Of a DNA stretch of 64,000 bases, positions 20,671 through 32,400 are shown piece by piece. Source of the stretch: Pleodorina starrii (lineage: Eukaryota; Chlorophyta; Chlorophyceae; Chlamydomonadales; Volvocaceae); assembly GCA_030267565.1 (NCBI GenBank), contig BRXU01000004.1, positions 3,912,501-3,976,500 on the forward strand, written 5' to 3'. The notes under the pieces are model-generated. The model did not search any database. It had not been told where the DNA came from and saw only the letters and a list, made by a program, of their open reading frames with translations. Both the position numbers and the translations under genes were made by a program. The stretch's first letter is position 1, and each line of letters opens with the position of its first letter.

Positions 20671-23600
20671 ATGGGTGGCAGTGAGATCTCGAAAAGGCGG
20701 GTCATAAACTCACGCCGCGAGTACAAAGCTCTGTTGCTTTTCAGCCTCGTGCGCGTGTGAACACAGCCGTTCGACCGAAACTACTGGGGTGCGACTGGCC
20801 CCATGGTCCATGCATGCATGCTGCAGCACCTGACTTGACGAGCAGGTTGTTGTGAGGCTCGATAAACTCAGACACGTAGTGGTGGTCATGCCCGCCCAGT
20901 ACGATGTGGAACTCGGGCATCTCGGCCGCCAGCTTGCGGTCGTTGGCCTCGCGCATGTGCGTCAGCGCAATCAGCAGCTCCGCGCCCTGGGCCTGCGGGG
21001 GCCGCGCAGATGGATGGAACTATCGTGTTGCGCAGCTGCGGTGGACCCCCAAGGACCATCCATGTGTAACGGTGGGAACGGGGAACGGGGCACATCGTTA
21101 CGGCTGGGTGGCTCCGGCAGGCGGCGGGCCACCTGGCCACTGCCTGCGGGTGCACGTCCGCGAGGCTGCTGCACAATCCGGCGCGTAGCAGTACAGTACC
21201 AGGAAGCGGGAACGCTCCGCAGGCTTTCCTTCCCTGTTTGCGTAGACCCACACACCGTTGATCGTTGCGCACCGATGCGTGTCAGGCGCAACGAACACGT
21301 GGCAGGCAAGCGCCGTGTTCCGGTACCGCCGCTACGGAGCCACGCGCCGGCCACCAGCTGTTCACCCGTGCGTCTGGATGGGTGCTCATCCATGCCCCTC
21401 GGCACTCACCCCTGTTCACCCGTCTCCACCTTTACGTGATTCGGTGTTCCGGTGCCTCCCCCACACGCGATGTAGCGACCTCACACATCAACCGACTCCG
21501 TTGGTGGCGCCACCCCGGCAAGCTACCGCTAATCGCACCTTGAGCTCAGCGGCCAGCTGTCGGCCGACCTGAATGAAGTCCTTGTAGTCCATGTCCGCGG
21601 TGTCGACCGCCCCCAGGGTCTCCAGCCACTCCTCCTCGACCAGCCCCACGATGCCCACCTTGATGCCGTTCCAGTCCTTCATCCAGGTCTTGTCGGCGCC
21701 GCCATAAGGCACGTCTGCGGCGCATTCGGAACGCGCAGAGGCCGGGGTGCCACAGTCCAGGTTCGTTGCTGCGACCGCCTTCGGCAGCTCCGTCCATTCA
21801 GGGGCGGGGGCGCCATGGGGCAGAGGCCAGCGCGCAGGCAGAACAGGACACCGGGCCACTCTCCACGTCTCCAGGGTAGACACCAGGCACCAGGCACCAG
21901 GCAGCTGCTTTCACCCTGGATTCAGCCGTAGCGGCCAGGGCAAAGGGCAACGCATGGCCTGCTGCGTGCACACAGCGCTCAGCGCTCTTTGTCGTCCATT
22001 ACGGCACCGTACCTGCACCGCGCTCAAGCACGTTGGCCATGAGCCAGGGGAAGTTGCATTTCGCGTTGAGCTTCTTCAGGTTCTCGAGGCCGTAGTCGAA
22101 GTCGTGGTTCTGCGAGGGAGGGCAGCAAGCGGCCGCGGGTCGGGGGGCAGCAGTCGTCGCGGTACCAAGCCGGGAGCCGTGCGCTGGGCGGCCGGAGCAT
22201 CAGTCACTTCATCCCTACAGACACACGACCCATTATAAACGCAAACCGCGCCAACGAGGGCGAGCGTCGATAAAGCCGAAGGAGGAGAGGAACGGTACCG
22301 AGAGAGCGAGATACGTGGGGAGGTAGCTCAACGGTAAAGCACTCATCGAAAGATGAGGAGATCCTGAGGTCGAGTCCGGGCCTCCCCGCCCGACCATTTA
22401 GGTGGGGATGACGAGATTATGACTAGCTGTCGAGATGTGAAGTTCAGGTCGTAGTTGGTACGATGGATTCGCACGCTTGATCGGTGCGTCGTAGTTGGTA
22501 CGATGGATTCGCACGCTTGATCGGTGCGTCGTAGCTGGTACGATGGATTCGCACGCTTGATCGGTGCGTCGTAGCTGGTACGATGGATTCGCACGCTTGA
22601 TCGGTGCGTCGTAGTTGGTACGATGGATTCGCACGCGTGATCGGTGCGTCGTAGCTGGTACGATGGATTCGCACGCTTGATCGGTGCGTCGTAGCTGGTA
22701 CGATGGATTCGCACGCTTGATCGGGGGCGATGCTGAACCCTAAGAGTCCCGACGGCCGGGTGGTTGATGAAGGGTGTGGCCTACTGTGTATTGAAGGCCC
22801 AGTGGTCAGTGCTAGCACTTGTAGCCGCCCTGCGGGGTTGGCAACCACAGTAACTGTAACCCGCTGTCTAGATACGTGCAGGCTCTAAATGCCTGGCCAG
22901 TCGTTCCGCCCGCCCACCTGCCTCCCACACCCGACCCACCCACCCCGATGCAGGAGACGTGGACCCCGATGTCGTTGAGCACGGGCACCATCTGCTTTCC
23001 CATTGTGATGGTTGACATGAGGCTGGGGTTGTAGGCGTCACCGCTGAAGCACACGAGCGGATTTACGCCCTTGTCCCGGTACTCCTTGACCTGTTACGGC
23101 AGCGTACGGCATTGGCAGGAGAAACCCCGGTTTTGGAGGGCCATCCCGCGCTCGCGGCAGCTGCTGATAGCCAGGCTATTTTTAGGCGTCGAAGTCGCTG
23201 CATGGGCTCAAGGCAGGCAGGCAGAAGTTAAGGCATGACTGAAGCCTCTGGAGGTTCCAGCTTCAAACTCTCCGGCCGACCCGGAAGATGTCAGAGGGGT
23301 GGTTGTCCCTCCCTCATGACCCGAGCGTGAGACTATGGCTAGCTGCTGAGAAGTGGGGTTGAGGTCGCACTTGATGGACCTAGATTCGCAAGCTGGGTTT
23401 GGTGGCGATCTCTGAGCCCTCTGTCTCTAAGTATAGTCGGGTGAACGGATGGGGTGGGATCCTAAGTTGGCAGCAACCGCCTTGGACTGGCACTTCGTAC
23501 GGCGTAGTACGGTGAGGTGCAGGTGGTGGACTGGTGGTGCCCTGCAGCATATATAACTATTGGTATTTAAGAACACCCACACTGTCATGATACCCACATA

Positions 23601-24376
23601 CTTAGTGTGTGAGCTATTACTACTGCTACTAATATTTCCTGCTGCTCGCGCAGTGTAAAGCAGGGTGTCAACCTTGTGCCCTGTGAGTCAGCAGGTCGGC
23701 AATGGCCCTTAGGCCGTCAGGCGTGTTGTTATTTATGGTCCCCGCATCGTGTTGTCAGTTTGGGGCTATGTACCCCCCGACATGTAATATATACAGTAAT
23801 GCGCGCGAGGGGCGGGCCGGTGCCGGCCGTAGGTGTCTCTGCATGAACAAGACTTGTGTAGACATGGGTACCATTTAAACATCTCGGCGGTTTTGAACAT
23901 CTTCGCCCGGACAAACGAAACGCAAGTTTGCATCGACGCCAGCAGGCTGCGAGAGACGATTGCCTCAATGCCGATAACGCTAGTCACACGCAATAAAATG
24001 ATAAATTAATTATGCGTTCAGCAGTTTACCTTGTAGCAAAGCCGTGAAGCACCGCCGACGGGCTCCGCGGCCCGGGGTTCGATATTATAGATATCTGGAG
24101 CAACCGTCAATGAACCCAACGTCACAACAGCATTGTGCCAAAGCTTACACAATGTAATTCACCGTTGAAATGAAGGATTGTCAACTTGCGGCCGCTGCTA
24201 ACAGCTGAAGTCTTGTTGTCTCCACCATTTTGCTGCGGCGACGCCGCTTCTAATGGTTTGCCCTTAGCCTCTTCGACTGCAGGCCCTTGAACAACCGCTT
24301 TCGTAGCGTCGCTGGTCAAAGGTGCCTGCACGACCTGTTCGCTAGCAGAGCGGGACGACGAACAACCCGCCCCCAT
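18046..24376 (-). CDS. 5'-nucleotidase-type metallophosphoesterase, N-acylated, 12 exons
   Basis: Minus-strand exons: 24163-24376, 24030-24094, 22944-23090, 22013-22109, 21539-21714, 20830-20992, 20400-20524, 20095-20146, 19747-19882, 19199-19544, 18602-18771, 18046-18244. All phases agree; 629 residues. Metallophosphatase motifs run in order: LTILHFNDIYNIEP (metal-binding Asp, with Tyr where many family members have His), PVGGASRL, CFSGDAYNPS, CIGNHDFDYGLENL, VGLVEEEWLETL, ALTHMREAND, VLGGHDHHYV and LLVKSGTDFRDL. The C-terminal 5'-nucleotidase domain follows (GRFQTVRNRESNLGNFVTDV, NSGSLRSDMIHPAGKL, VTEYLASGRDGFDVF, CKVLVDDESGVVVPT). Expected chemistry is hydrolysis of nucleotide or sugar phosphomonoesters with two metals. 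The protein begins MGAGCSSS, a consensus for N-myristoylation plus Cys palmitoylation, so it is probably membrane-tethered facing the cytosol. Intron 10 uses a GC donor. The last exon depends on one acceptor choice (18245-18247). Confidence 0.9.
20611..20669 (+). repeat. GTA trinucleotide microsatellite
   Basis: About 19 to 20 uninterrupted GTA units inside the intron between exons 6 and 7 of the 5'-nucleotidase-like gene. On the transcribed strand it is a TAC run. Confidence 0.95.
22317..22388 (+). repeat. tRNA-like head of a possible SINE
   Basis: Seventy-two bases fold like a tRNA. GGGGAGG at the 5' end pairs exactly with CCTCCCC at 22381-22387. The D-arm region contains a good RNA polymerase III A box (TAGCTCAACGG), and the T-arm region has a near-consensus B box (AGGTCGAGTCC). 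The anticodon arm CTCATC-GAAA-GATGAG forms a 6-bp stem with a tetraloop rather than a normal 7-base loop, and the T stem has mismatches, so a working tRNA is unlikely. Dispersed repeat copy B begins 25 bases downstream, the usual layout of a tRNA-derived SINE. It lies antisense within an intron of the 5'-nucleotidase-like gene. Confidence 0.55.
22413..22790 (+). repeat. Dispersed repeat, copy B, with internal tandem expansion
   Basis: Opens gagattatgactagctg and, after the tandem array at 22448-22727, resumes with ggcgatgctgaaccct as in copies A and C. The middle block present once in the other copies is here amplified sevenfold. It lies in the intron between exons 3 and 4 of the minus-strand 5'-nucleotidase-like gene. 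Confidence 0.7.
22448..22727 (+). repeat. Seven tandem 40-bp units
   Basis: Unit: gtcgtag(t/c)tggtacgatg followed by gattcgcacgcttgatcggtgc, starting at 22448, 22488, 22528, 22568, 22608, 22648 and 22688. Variation is confined to one t/c position, one base in unit 5 (cgcgtga) and the end of the last unit. The near identity implies recent expansion. Confidence 0.95.
23327..23470 (+). repeat. Dispersed repeat, copy C
   Basis: Opens gtgagactatggctagctg and contains gattcgcaagctgggtttgg, then tggcgatctctgagccctct and gggtgaacggatgggg, matching copy A throughout. It lies in the intron between exons 2 and 3 of the 5'-nucleotidase-like gene. Upstream at about 23229-23280 is a possible A/B-box-like sequence (gttaaggcatgac; ccagcttcaaactctcc). 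Confidence 0.7.
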
Positions 24377-26403
24377 TTCTAGCCGTCTAGCAGAGTTCTA
24401 TCTCGTGTATTTGCCAGAGACGATGAACTACTCGTTACAGTCTACGCATGTTTAGCTTTGCAAGTACGTCCACTTCCTAAAACTACGGGACTTCCCGCAC
24501 GCACCTCGACGTGTCTGGACGTATCGGACCGTATCGGACGTACTTCATAAACGTGGCCCCACGATACAACAGCAACAGTAAAATCGGTAATAGCAACGTT
24601 GCAAACATTATCAAGGTACGGAACTTCTCAGTCGGCTGACATGTACGCGTTGTCTGCTGCAGGTTACTCATGCTGTACTGCTGGATCTCCTTACACACCC
24701 GCTACACACCTGGCGTGGCTGGCTCGGCGCCTCATTGGCCCGCCCATCGCGCCTCTTCTCGGCCCCACCGTTAAATGTTTCAGTTTGGTTTCAGGTTGCT
24801 CAACCCTTACGGCTGAATGTTCAGCACCTGGCTTGCCTAGCGTGGCGTCCCAGCGGCGGGCCCATGGTGCCCCTTCTCGGCTTCACCGCAAAGCGCAGTG
24901 CCCAGCTCCAACTTGCCCCTGCCAACCAGGCTTTGAAGGCGCGTTATGAGGAATCCCTCCTCGACGCAAAGGAGAGCCCTGTGCTCATGGCGTCGTTTGC
25001 CCTCTTCCGGGACACACGCCAGAGGCTCTGGCGCCTGCGCTGAGACCGACCACAAAGAGGCCCTCTGGCAATTGGCGGTGCACAGGCTTGCGGGCTTTCC
25101 CATGACGCTGCTAGCATCAGAACTCGTTCGGGGGGCGAACTGTTTTGATACCCGTGTGGGGCACCCGTTTTGGGGGATGAGGTTTGCTGGATCTACTTGA
25201 TCCGGAGGCACCTTTCCTTCCTAAGAATGTTTCATCGAGCACACACCGTGAACAATGTCTGCGACCCTGGACGGTGCGAGGCCCGCGTTCACCATGGCTC
25301 TGCGGTGGCACCAGCTGTGGCTCGTCATCCCGCCCCCTGGGGTCCACTCCCGCGTGCGGGACGTCGCTGCATTCTGAGAGCTGGAAAGAATAAATCTTAA
25401 GGACAGGGTTCATGTGGCAATTTCCCCCTGTTCCTCAACAATGCGTGTCGTACCGCAGGGTGAAGTGGCTAGATGGAGGATGGTCTCGAGAATGGCCCCG
25501 GAAAACGTCAACGGTGGGCACACTGGAATTACCATATTCCACCAATTCCTTTCCGTAACGGATATTAAATGGGCGTACTGGTAGGATCCTTTGGCATTCC
25601 TGCTCAACCATCTCTCCTGGCTCTGCACAAAGTCCCACAACTCGCGGCCACAGAAACTGCCTTTCAGCAAGGATGGAGGGCCCCAAGTGCCACCATTAGA
25701 CACCTAATGTTGCCTGACGGATAGCTTGCTCTCCCAGTTCAGGCTCCGTGGGCATACCCCAAAGCCGCAGGCTGCATGCTCACATTCGCCTCGCCGCTGC
25801 CGGCATCAGCACACGGCAGGTTTCCTCTGACTTCTATGCAGTCAGGTGAAGATACCTTGAATGCACCGCTGCATTCTAACCGTGGATTGCGCCAAAGGCA
25901 GCTATCGGCGCTGCACTTCAGCCTCTTCAGCCTGGGGTTGCACCATTCTTTTGTGACAGAACGCCCAAAAACGCGATGTGGCTGTATCGAAGCACAAAAT
26001 CACGGGGATTGCAGTCACAGGGGCATTAACCTTGCACGTGTCGCGGCACGATGGAGTTTTCTCTGCGAGCCGTTACCATAAGGCGGTTGAGTTGGACGAG
26101 CTAAGAGGTATGGTTGTGTCTTGTGTGCCCGATGACATCGCAAGCCGCCGCATCGTTGTACAGTGGTTTATTGCGGTAGTCTGGTTTTTTAATGGGGGGC
26201 GCATATTGGGCAGGGTCCTACACTCGAAGACCTCTCCCCTCAACCCTCCTTCCATTTATATTAAATCCTGCATTTGTGCATGTACATGAATGACGAACTA
26301 CTTGAACGAAAATAAGCCTAAGCAGCATGCGCTTTCCACTTTACGTTAGTTGCACAGACAGGCATTCTCATTCACATCTTGTTGCGAGACATTGGCTGCT
26401 GGT
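24377..26403. other. 2-kb divergent intergenic region
   Basis: Separates the minus-strand 5'-nucleotidase-like gene from the plus-strand giant gene, so it should hold both promoters. Open frames are short and switch frame; a stretch at about 24880-25200 (for example LKARYEESLLDAKESP, then EALWQLAVHRLAGFPM in another frame) looks like decayed coding sequence. I could not assign it to a family. Confidence 0.4.
24707..24893 (+). repeat. Two diverged 69-bp direct copies
   Basis: 24707-24775 and 24825-24893 match at about 50 of 69 positions without gaps. They encode similar peptides in two different frames (HLAWLARRLIGPPIAPLLGP and HLACLAWRPSGGPMVPLLGF), which suggests a former coding repeat. Confidence 0.55.
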
Positions 26404-29400
26404 ATGGATTACACTGACGGCGATAGTGGAAGTTACCAATTTACACCTAGGTCACAAGCAACGGTGTCTTCTGGCGACCGACGGCATGAGGACAACTTCG
26501 CCCAGCATTTCATAAGGGTAAGTGTCCAAAGCCAGCAGAAAAGTGGAGTCCTGGCTGTCGGCAGAGCCTCTTCACCTTCACCACCCCCAGCCCACCTCAC
26601 CCCACCCCACCCAACCCAACCCAACCCAACCCAACCCCAGACACTTCACCGCAAGCTCCACGACCCGAGCTTGCTTCAGGTCGCACCCTCACTCCCTCCG
26701 GAGATCTTCAAGCACAATGAAAAGAATGAGGCGCTGGCCGCCGGCGACCGCCCGGGCGGACTCTCCAGCCACCTTCTGGAGCCGTACCTGGGCCACCCGG
26801 AAGCCTGGGGCAGCCCCAAGCATCCCTTTGGCGCTCCCCCGGGCGCATACAAGCTCCTGAGCTCAGACTACGCCTTTCTGGATGCCCCTCGCCAGCCGCC
26901 GCGGCGCGATGGCGCGTCCGCCGGCGGAAGGCCCGACGCAAGCCTGGACGGAGGGGTCACCTCCGAGAAGGTGCCCGACCCGCCCCTGTACATGCAGCAC
27001 ACCAGGTATATGGTAGCCAGGGGGCAGGGCTGCGGGTCCGCTACCTGCACCGGGAGATGGAGTGCCGCGAGTGCTGGCAGGGGTGCGGGGCAGGGAGGAC
27101 TCGCGCCTGGGGTCCCTTTGAGTGCGCACGTGTTTCACCCGTGCATGGGCGCATCATCCTGGGCTGAGGGCGTGGGGACGAGGGCGCAACGACGGAGCCC
27201 CCAACCCCCAACCCTGGTCGCGTCACCTCCTCAAGACCTCCTCCTTCCCTCCCTGCTGCCGCCCTCTCCTCGGTCTTCATCCAACCCCCACCCCACCCAC
27301 TCCACCGCACTCCACCCAACCCAACCCAACCCAACCCAACCCACCCCCCTTCCTCTCCCCAGGTTCATGTCCCATGCCCGCCTGGTGTTCGTCAAGCTGC
27401 GGCAGCAACTGGAGGAGATCTGCGTGGGGGCGGTGCGGCGCATCGAGGCAGCCGCCACGCCGCCGTCGCTGCCTGTGCCCACCGACGCCACCTCCGCAGC
27501 GGCCGCCCTGTCCGCCATGCCCAGCTTTGTCGGCAGCGCCACCACCATCAGCCACGGACCGCTCACCAACACACGCAGCTTCGGGGCGGGCAGCAGCTGG
27601 GGGGGCGCCAGCTTCAGCGCCGTCAGCATGCGGGGCGGAGGTGGGGGCGGAGGTGGAGGTGGAGGCATGGGCGGCCTCGCGCGGTTGCCGCCCGGGCTGG
27701 TGGACGAGATTCTGGACGGCGTGAGTGCTGTGCCGCGACGCGCACTGGCGGTTGTGGTGGGGGTGGGGGTGGGGGTGGGGTAATAGAGACGAAACCGCAG
27801 CGACGTGCTGGCGGCGGTGGGTTGATGGTGCTGGGGTGCTGGGGTGACGGTTGCGAAGGCAGACAGGGAAGGTGGGGAGGAAGGTTGGGGACGTGGGATT
27901 TGGGTTGCCGTGGTGGCTTGCTACCCCGATGCGGCGCGGTGCGCGTCCTGCGAGGGCCCCTGCGCCCCTGGGGGGTGGGAGTGCGGACGCGGGCCCGGGA
28001 CGGACGTAGCGTTCACGGCCAAACCTGCCCGTATGCCGTACTGTGCCGTACCATGCTGCACTTGCATCATGCCGAGGCGCGGGACGGGGGCGCGGGTCTG
28101 GTGCAACGCGCCCCGGCCGCAGCCGGCGATGTGGGTCGCGACTAAAGCGGGGCGGGGCGCGAGGGCGTGCAACGACGGAAGTTCCTTGCCGGCACTCACG
28201 CCCGCCCAAGGCTGCCCACCCGCCCGGCCCGGCTGCCGCCACTGCTCCCTCCCGCGTCCCGCCGCAGGTTCGCGCCAAGCTGGCCGCCGCCTTTGAGGAC
28301 TGTATGTCTGACACCATGGACCAGCTGTGGGCCGCGCTGCAGTACGCGGGCAGCAAACACGCCATCATGGAGCGGATTGCGGAGGTGGGGTGTCCTGGCT
28401 TTGAGCGCAGGGCACTGCGTTGTTGTTGGGCTACTGGTACTGTACCGGTGCTGGTGCGGGTACGCACTGCCGCTTCGCCTCCCGGGGATGATGTAAGAAG
28501 CATGCGGTGCAGTGGCTGCGGCACCCGCTCTCGCCCGCGCGCCTGCCTGTGTCCCTGAGCGGTCCTTGTGTCCCACGGGTCGGCTCTGCACCCGGCAGGC
28601 CATGCGGCAGCGCGATGCGGAGCTGGAGGCGACGGCCGCCAAGTACCGCGACGAGGCCGGGTCGCGATACCGCGCACTGCGCCGCCAGAAAGAGGAGATC
28701 GAGGCCCAGGCGGAGAAGGTGCGGCCGGGCGGCAGCGGCGCTGGGGCGGGCGGGCGGGGGCGGCTGGGGGCCCAGTCTCCGCGCCAGCCCTGCTGACGAC
28801 TGGGCCTCGGGGGCAAGAAGAGGAGCAGAGGGAATGGCGGAAAGCACGACCCTGCGCCGCTGCGGGCCCGGTCGTGTGCCCTCTGTACCAATGGCAGGAA
28901 AGAGCTAATCAGCCATCTCCAGCCCTGGCAAGCACTGCCGGGTTCCGGGTCCGCTCGCAAACGCCGTCTCCGCCCCTTGGCTGCGGCATGTTCCCTTGTG
29001 GCCACTCCTTTCAGGAGCGCACGGAGCTCAAGGCGCTGGCTGCGGCCGCCAACCAGCGGGTGGACTTTCTGGAGAGGGACGTGGCGGCGCTGCGGGCGGT
29101 ACTGGACAAGGAGAGGTCGACGGCGCAGGCCAAGTGAGAGCCCAGCCTGGGGGGGAGGGGGAGGGTTAGCGGCGAGGGCGGGCGGCACGCGGGGGCGGGC
29201 TCTTGAGGGGCCGGGCTGAGGGCTGGGCCTGGTCTGGCCTGACCTGGGGGCTGGGCATCCTGGGGTCGGGGAGGTCTGGAGGGGCACCTGCCCGCGAGGA
29301 ACGGAACGAAACGGAACGAGGCGGGGCGGGCTGCGCCATTCGCGGCGCAGTTCCTCCCAGCCCCTGCACCGGGAGGCAATGTACTGTCCGTGCTGCGCGC

Positions 29401-32400
29401 CGCGTGTGCGGTGGAGGTGCCGCGCATGTGGCGGTCGTGCCGACATGCCACTACGACGGCAGCGCCACCATACCGCGGCCCTGTGCTGCGGGCTCGCGCG
29501 GAGGTAAACATCGCACCACCACCAAGGCCCGCCAAGGCTGCGGCTGTGCGGGCGCTGCCGCGGTCACCCTTCACTCGCTCACTGCCACCTCCCCATCTCC
29601 CGCTCCGGGACTCTGCTGCGGTATCGTCCATTGCAACCCCCCTCGCTCGCGCTCGCGCTCGCGCTTGCAGGCTGGACGCGCAGCGGGCTGTCGGCGATGC
29701 GGCCCTGGCTGCGAAGGAGGAGGCGATGGAGGCCCTGCGCGCGGACGGCGCTGCGCGGCTGGAGGAGCTCCGAGTGCTGAATGCGGACCTGCAGGCGCAG
29801 CTGGCCGCCCGAGTGGAGGAGGTGGCCCGACTGTCGGGCAGGGCAACCGACCAGGCCGATATGCTGGGTGGGTACGGAGACCGGGAGTGTGTGGGTGTGG
29901 TGGTGGTGGGGGGGGTGTTTGTGTGTTACGTGATGGTTGGGGAGTGCGTGAAAGGCCATACCTGGAAAACTGCCATACCACCACACGAGCCGAGTGGGTG
30001 TCGGTACTGGGGCACGGCCCTTGGGGGCGACGTAGCGAATAAACCCAACCACCCAGTGGGTGGGTGGTTGGGTGGGGCTGGGTGGTTTGCTAGCGGGGGG
30101 CCGGGGGCAGCCGGTCGCGGGACGTGGTGGGAGCGGACGGGGGCTGCTCCAGGGGCGCCCTGCCGTGGCGGCGATGACACGGTTGTTGTTACCGTAGTTA
30201 CTTCGTCGCGTCGTCTGACTCCTGACTCAGCGCTGCCGCCGGCCCCTCCTCCTAATCCTCCTCCGCCTCCTCGTCGTCGGCCCCCTGCCACTCCGCAGCT
30301 CTGGCGCTCGCTCGCCGGGACGGCACCTCCGCCGAGCTGGAGGTGCTCAGCGGCCAGCTGGTGAGGGGGGGACTGAGGGAGGGGGGAAGAGGCCTGAACG
30401 TGTCGGGCCCAAATCCACGCCTTTCAAGAATGCTGACGGCTACACACTCGTAGATACACACGTAGATCCTGTTCTACGCCCCGTTGAAGCCGCGTCCTCA
30501 GGCGGCGACGGCCGCCCTTCCCTCAACCCCCCGCCGCTGCGCTCACCGCGCTCGGGGCCCAAATGCCTGCCTAGCCCCCGACCTGACCTTCCCTCCTCGT
30601 GCCCGGTCCGGCTCGCACACATTACCCCCCCCCCCACCCCGCCACCTCCGACCACTGCCCCCGCCCCACCACCACCGCCACCGCCACCACCGTTTGCCGG
30701 GCTCGCCTCGCTCACCGCGCTGTGGTCCTCTCCTTCATCACCACCACCAACCCACCCATCCACGTATAACCCACCCGGCGGTCGGGCCGGGGGTCGGGGC
30801 TGTGCGTTGTGTGTCCGCAGGATGACTTCAAGCGGTTCGTGACCGCCTCCATCTCGCTGCCTCTGACGGACTGGCTGCGCACCATGAAGGAGAACAACGT
30901 GCCGCTGACGCCGCTCATCGGGGGGCCACTGACCATGGAGTACGGCACTGGGCGGGCCTTTGTGGCATGTGAGTGGTGGGGGCGGTGCTGCTGGGGCCGG
31001 GTGTGGCAGGTTGAAGGCCGGGGCGGGGTGCGTGTGTGTTTAGGCATCCCCCGGGGGCGCTGGGGCGGGGGGTGGGTGAGGGACGGCGCACGTTTTGAGC
31101 ACTTCCTCTTCGTCGTCGTCGTCTTCTCCCCGGTCCCTTCCCCGCCTTTGATTCAGGGGAGGGAGGGAGGGTGGCAGACCAAGCTGCGAGGAGTAGCCAA
31201 CCAATAACTCCACGCGGCCCCCCCCCCACTGACCCCCATCATCACCCACCCACCCCCAAAACAGCACCGGTAACGGTCCTCGGCCACATCACGCGTTGCT
31301 CCTCCCTACCCACCCTCACCTCCCCGTTCGCCCTCCTTGCCCCCATTCCCCTACCACAATACGTCTTACCAGCCCGTCAGCCTCTCCTGCCTGTTTGGAC
31401 TGTCGCACTCTACCCTGCCCTCCCCCTCCCCCTGCCCCTTCCCCTCTGTCGTCAGCCGCCCGCAACCTGAACCTCCACGCGGTGCTCGAGGAGCTCCGGC
31501 GCATCATGCCCAAGCAGCTGCCCTGGCCGGAGGACGGCTGGCCGCCTGACGGTCAGGAGGAGGGCTTTGTGGACGAGGACAGCGCCACGGCGGCCACCAG
31601 TCGCAGCGAGTCGCCCTTTCCCGGAGGCGGCACCCGCAGCCCCTCGCCCATGAGCTCTGACATGAGCGGCAGGAACCCCTACCCGGTGAGAACCGGGGGG
31701 GGGGAGGATTGTGGGGAGGGAGGAAGGGAGGGAAGAAGGGAGGGCGTGATTTACGGGCAAGCGAGCGCTGGGAGGCTGCAATCCTGGGCGGGCCGGGGCC
31801 GCGGAGCGGGCGGGCGGCATCCGGCATCCGCGCTCGATCGCCGCTGCCACACCCTTGTGTCTACATCCGCTCCACCCAGCTCCCGCTGTACTGCCATATG
31901 CCCATGCGGGGCTCGGGCCCGTGTCTTGACGGACGATGTGCCTGCTTACGCCTTGCCGAGCCGGACCCCGCCCCACTTTCCTTGCGCCGCCGCCCGACCT
32001 GCCGCCCCGACCCGTCGCCCGCCCTGCCTTTCCGTCTCTCCGCCTCTCCGGCTCTGCCAGCCCACTCTCCCCATTACCTGGTACCGCTTCGTCCGCGCCC
32101 CTCTGGGCACCATCAGCCCCCCCAAGGAGCTCATGACGCAGCTGGCGGGGCTGGCCAAGGCCAAGTGGGAGGCGGACAGGGGGGCGAGGATGCAGGGCCA
32201 GCCGCTGCCCGACATGCACGCCTTCATATACAGGAGGACACTCGCGGCGTGAGTGCAGCCCGAGGGGGGGGGGCTGGGCCCTGGGCGGGGGCGGGGTGGG
32301 TGTCAAGGAGAGGAGGGAGGTGCGCGTAAGGAGGGCCTGTGCACCCCAGTCACCAGCAGCCCAGCAGCCGTTCCCTTCCGCCTTCCCTTCCCTGCCTGCC

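Noticed and set aside
25410..25703. 97-codon minus-strand frame with Trp-containing, protein-like sequence
   Set aside because: No family recognised, no plausible splice partners, and no ATG context; too little to call a gene.
31880..31920. Possible microexon (LPLYCHMPMRGSGP) between exons 10 and 11 of the giant gene
   Set aside because: It has AG and GT at its ends but is 41 bases long, so including it shifts the frame of exon 11; skipping it keeps all phases.
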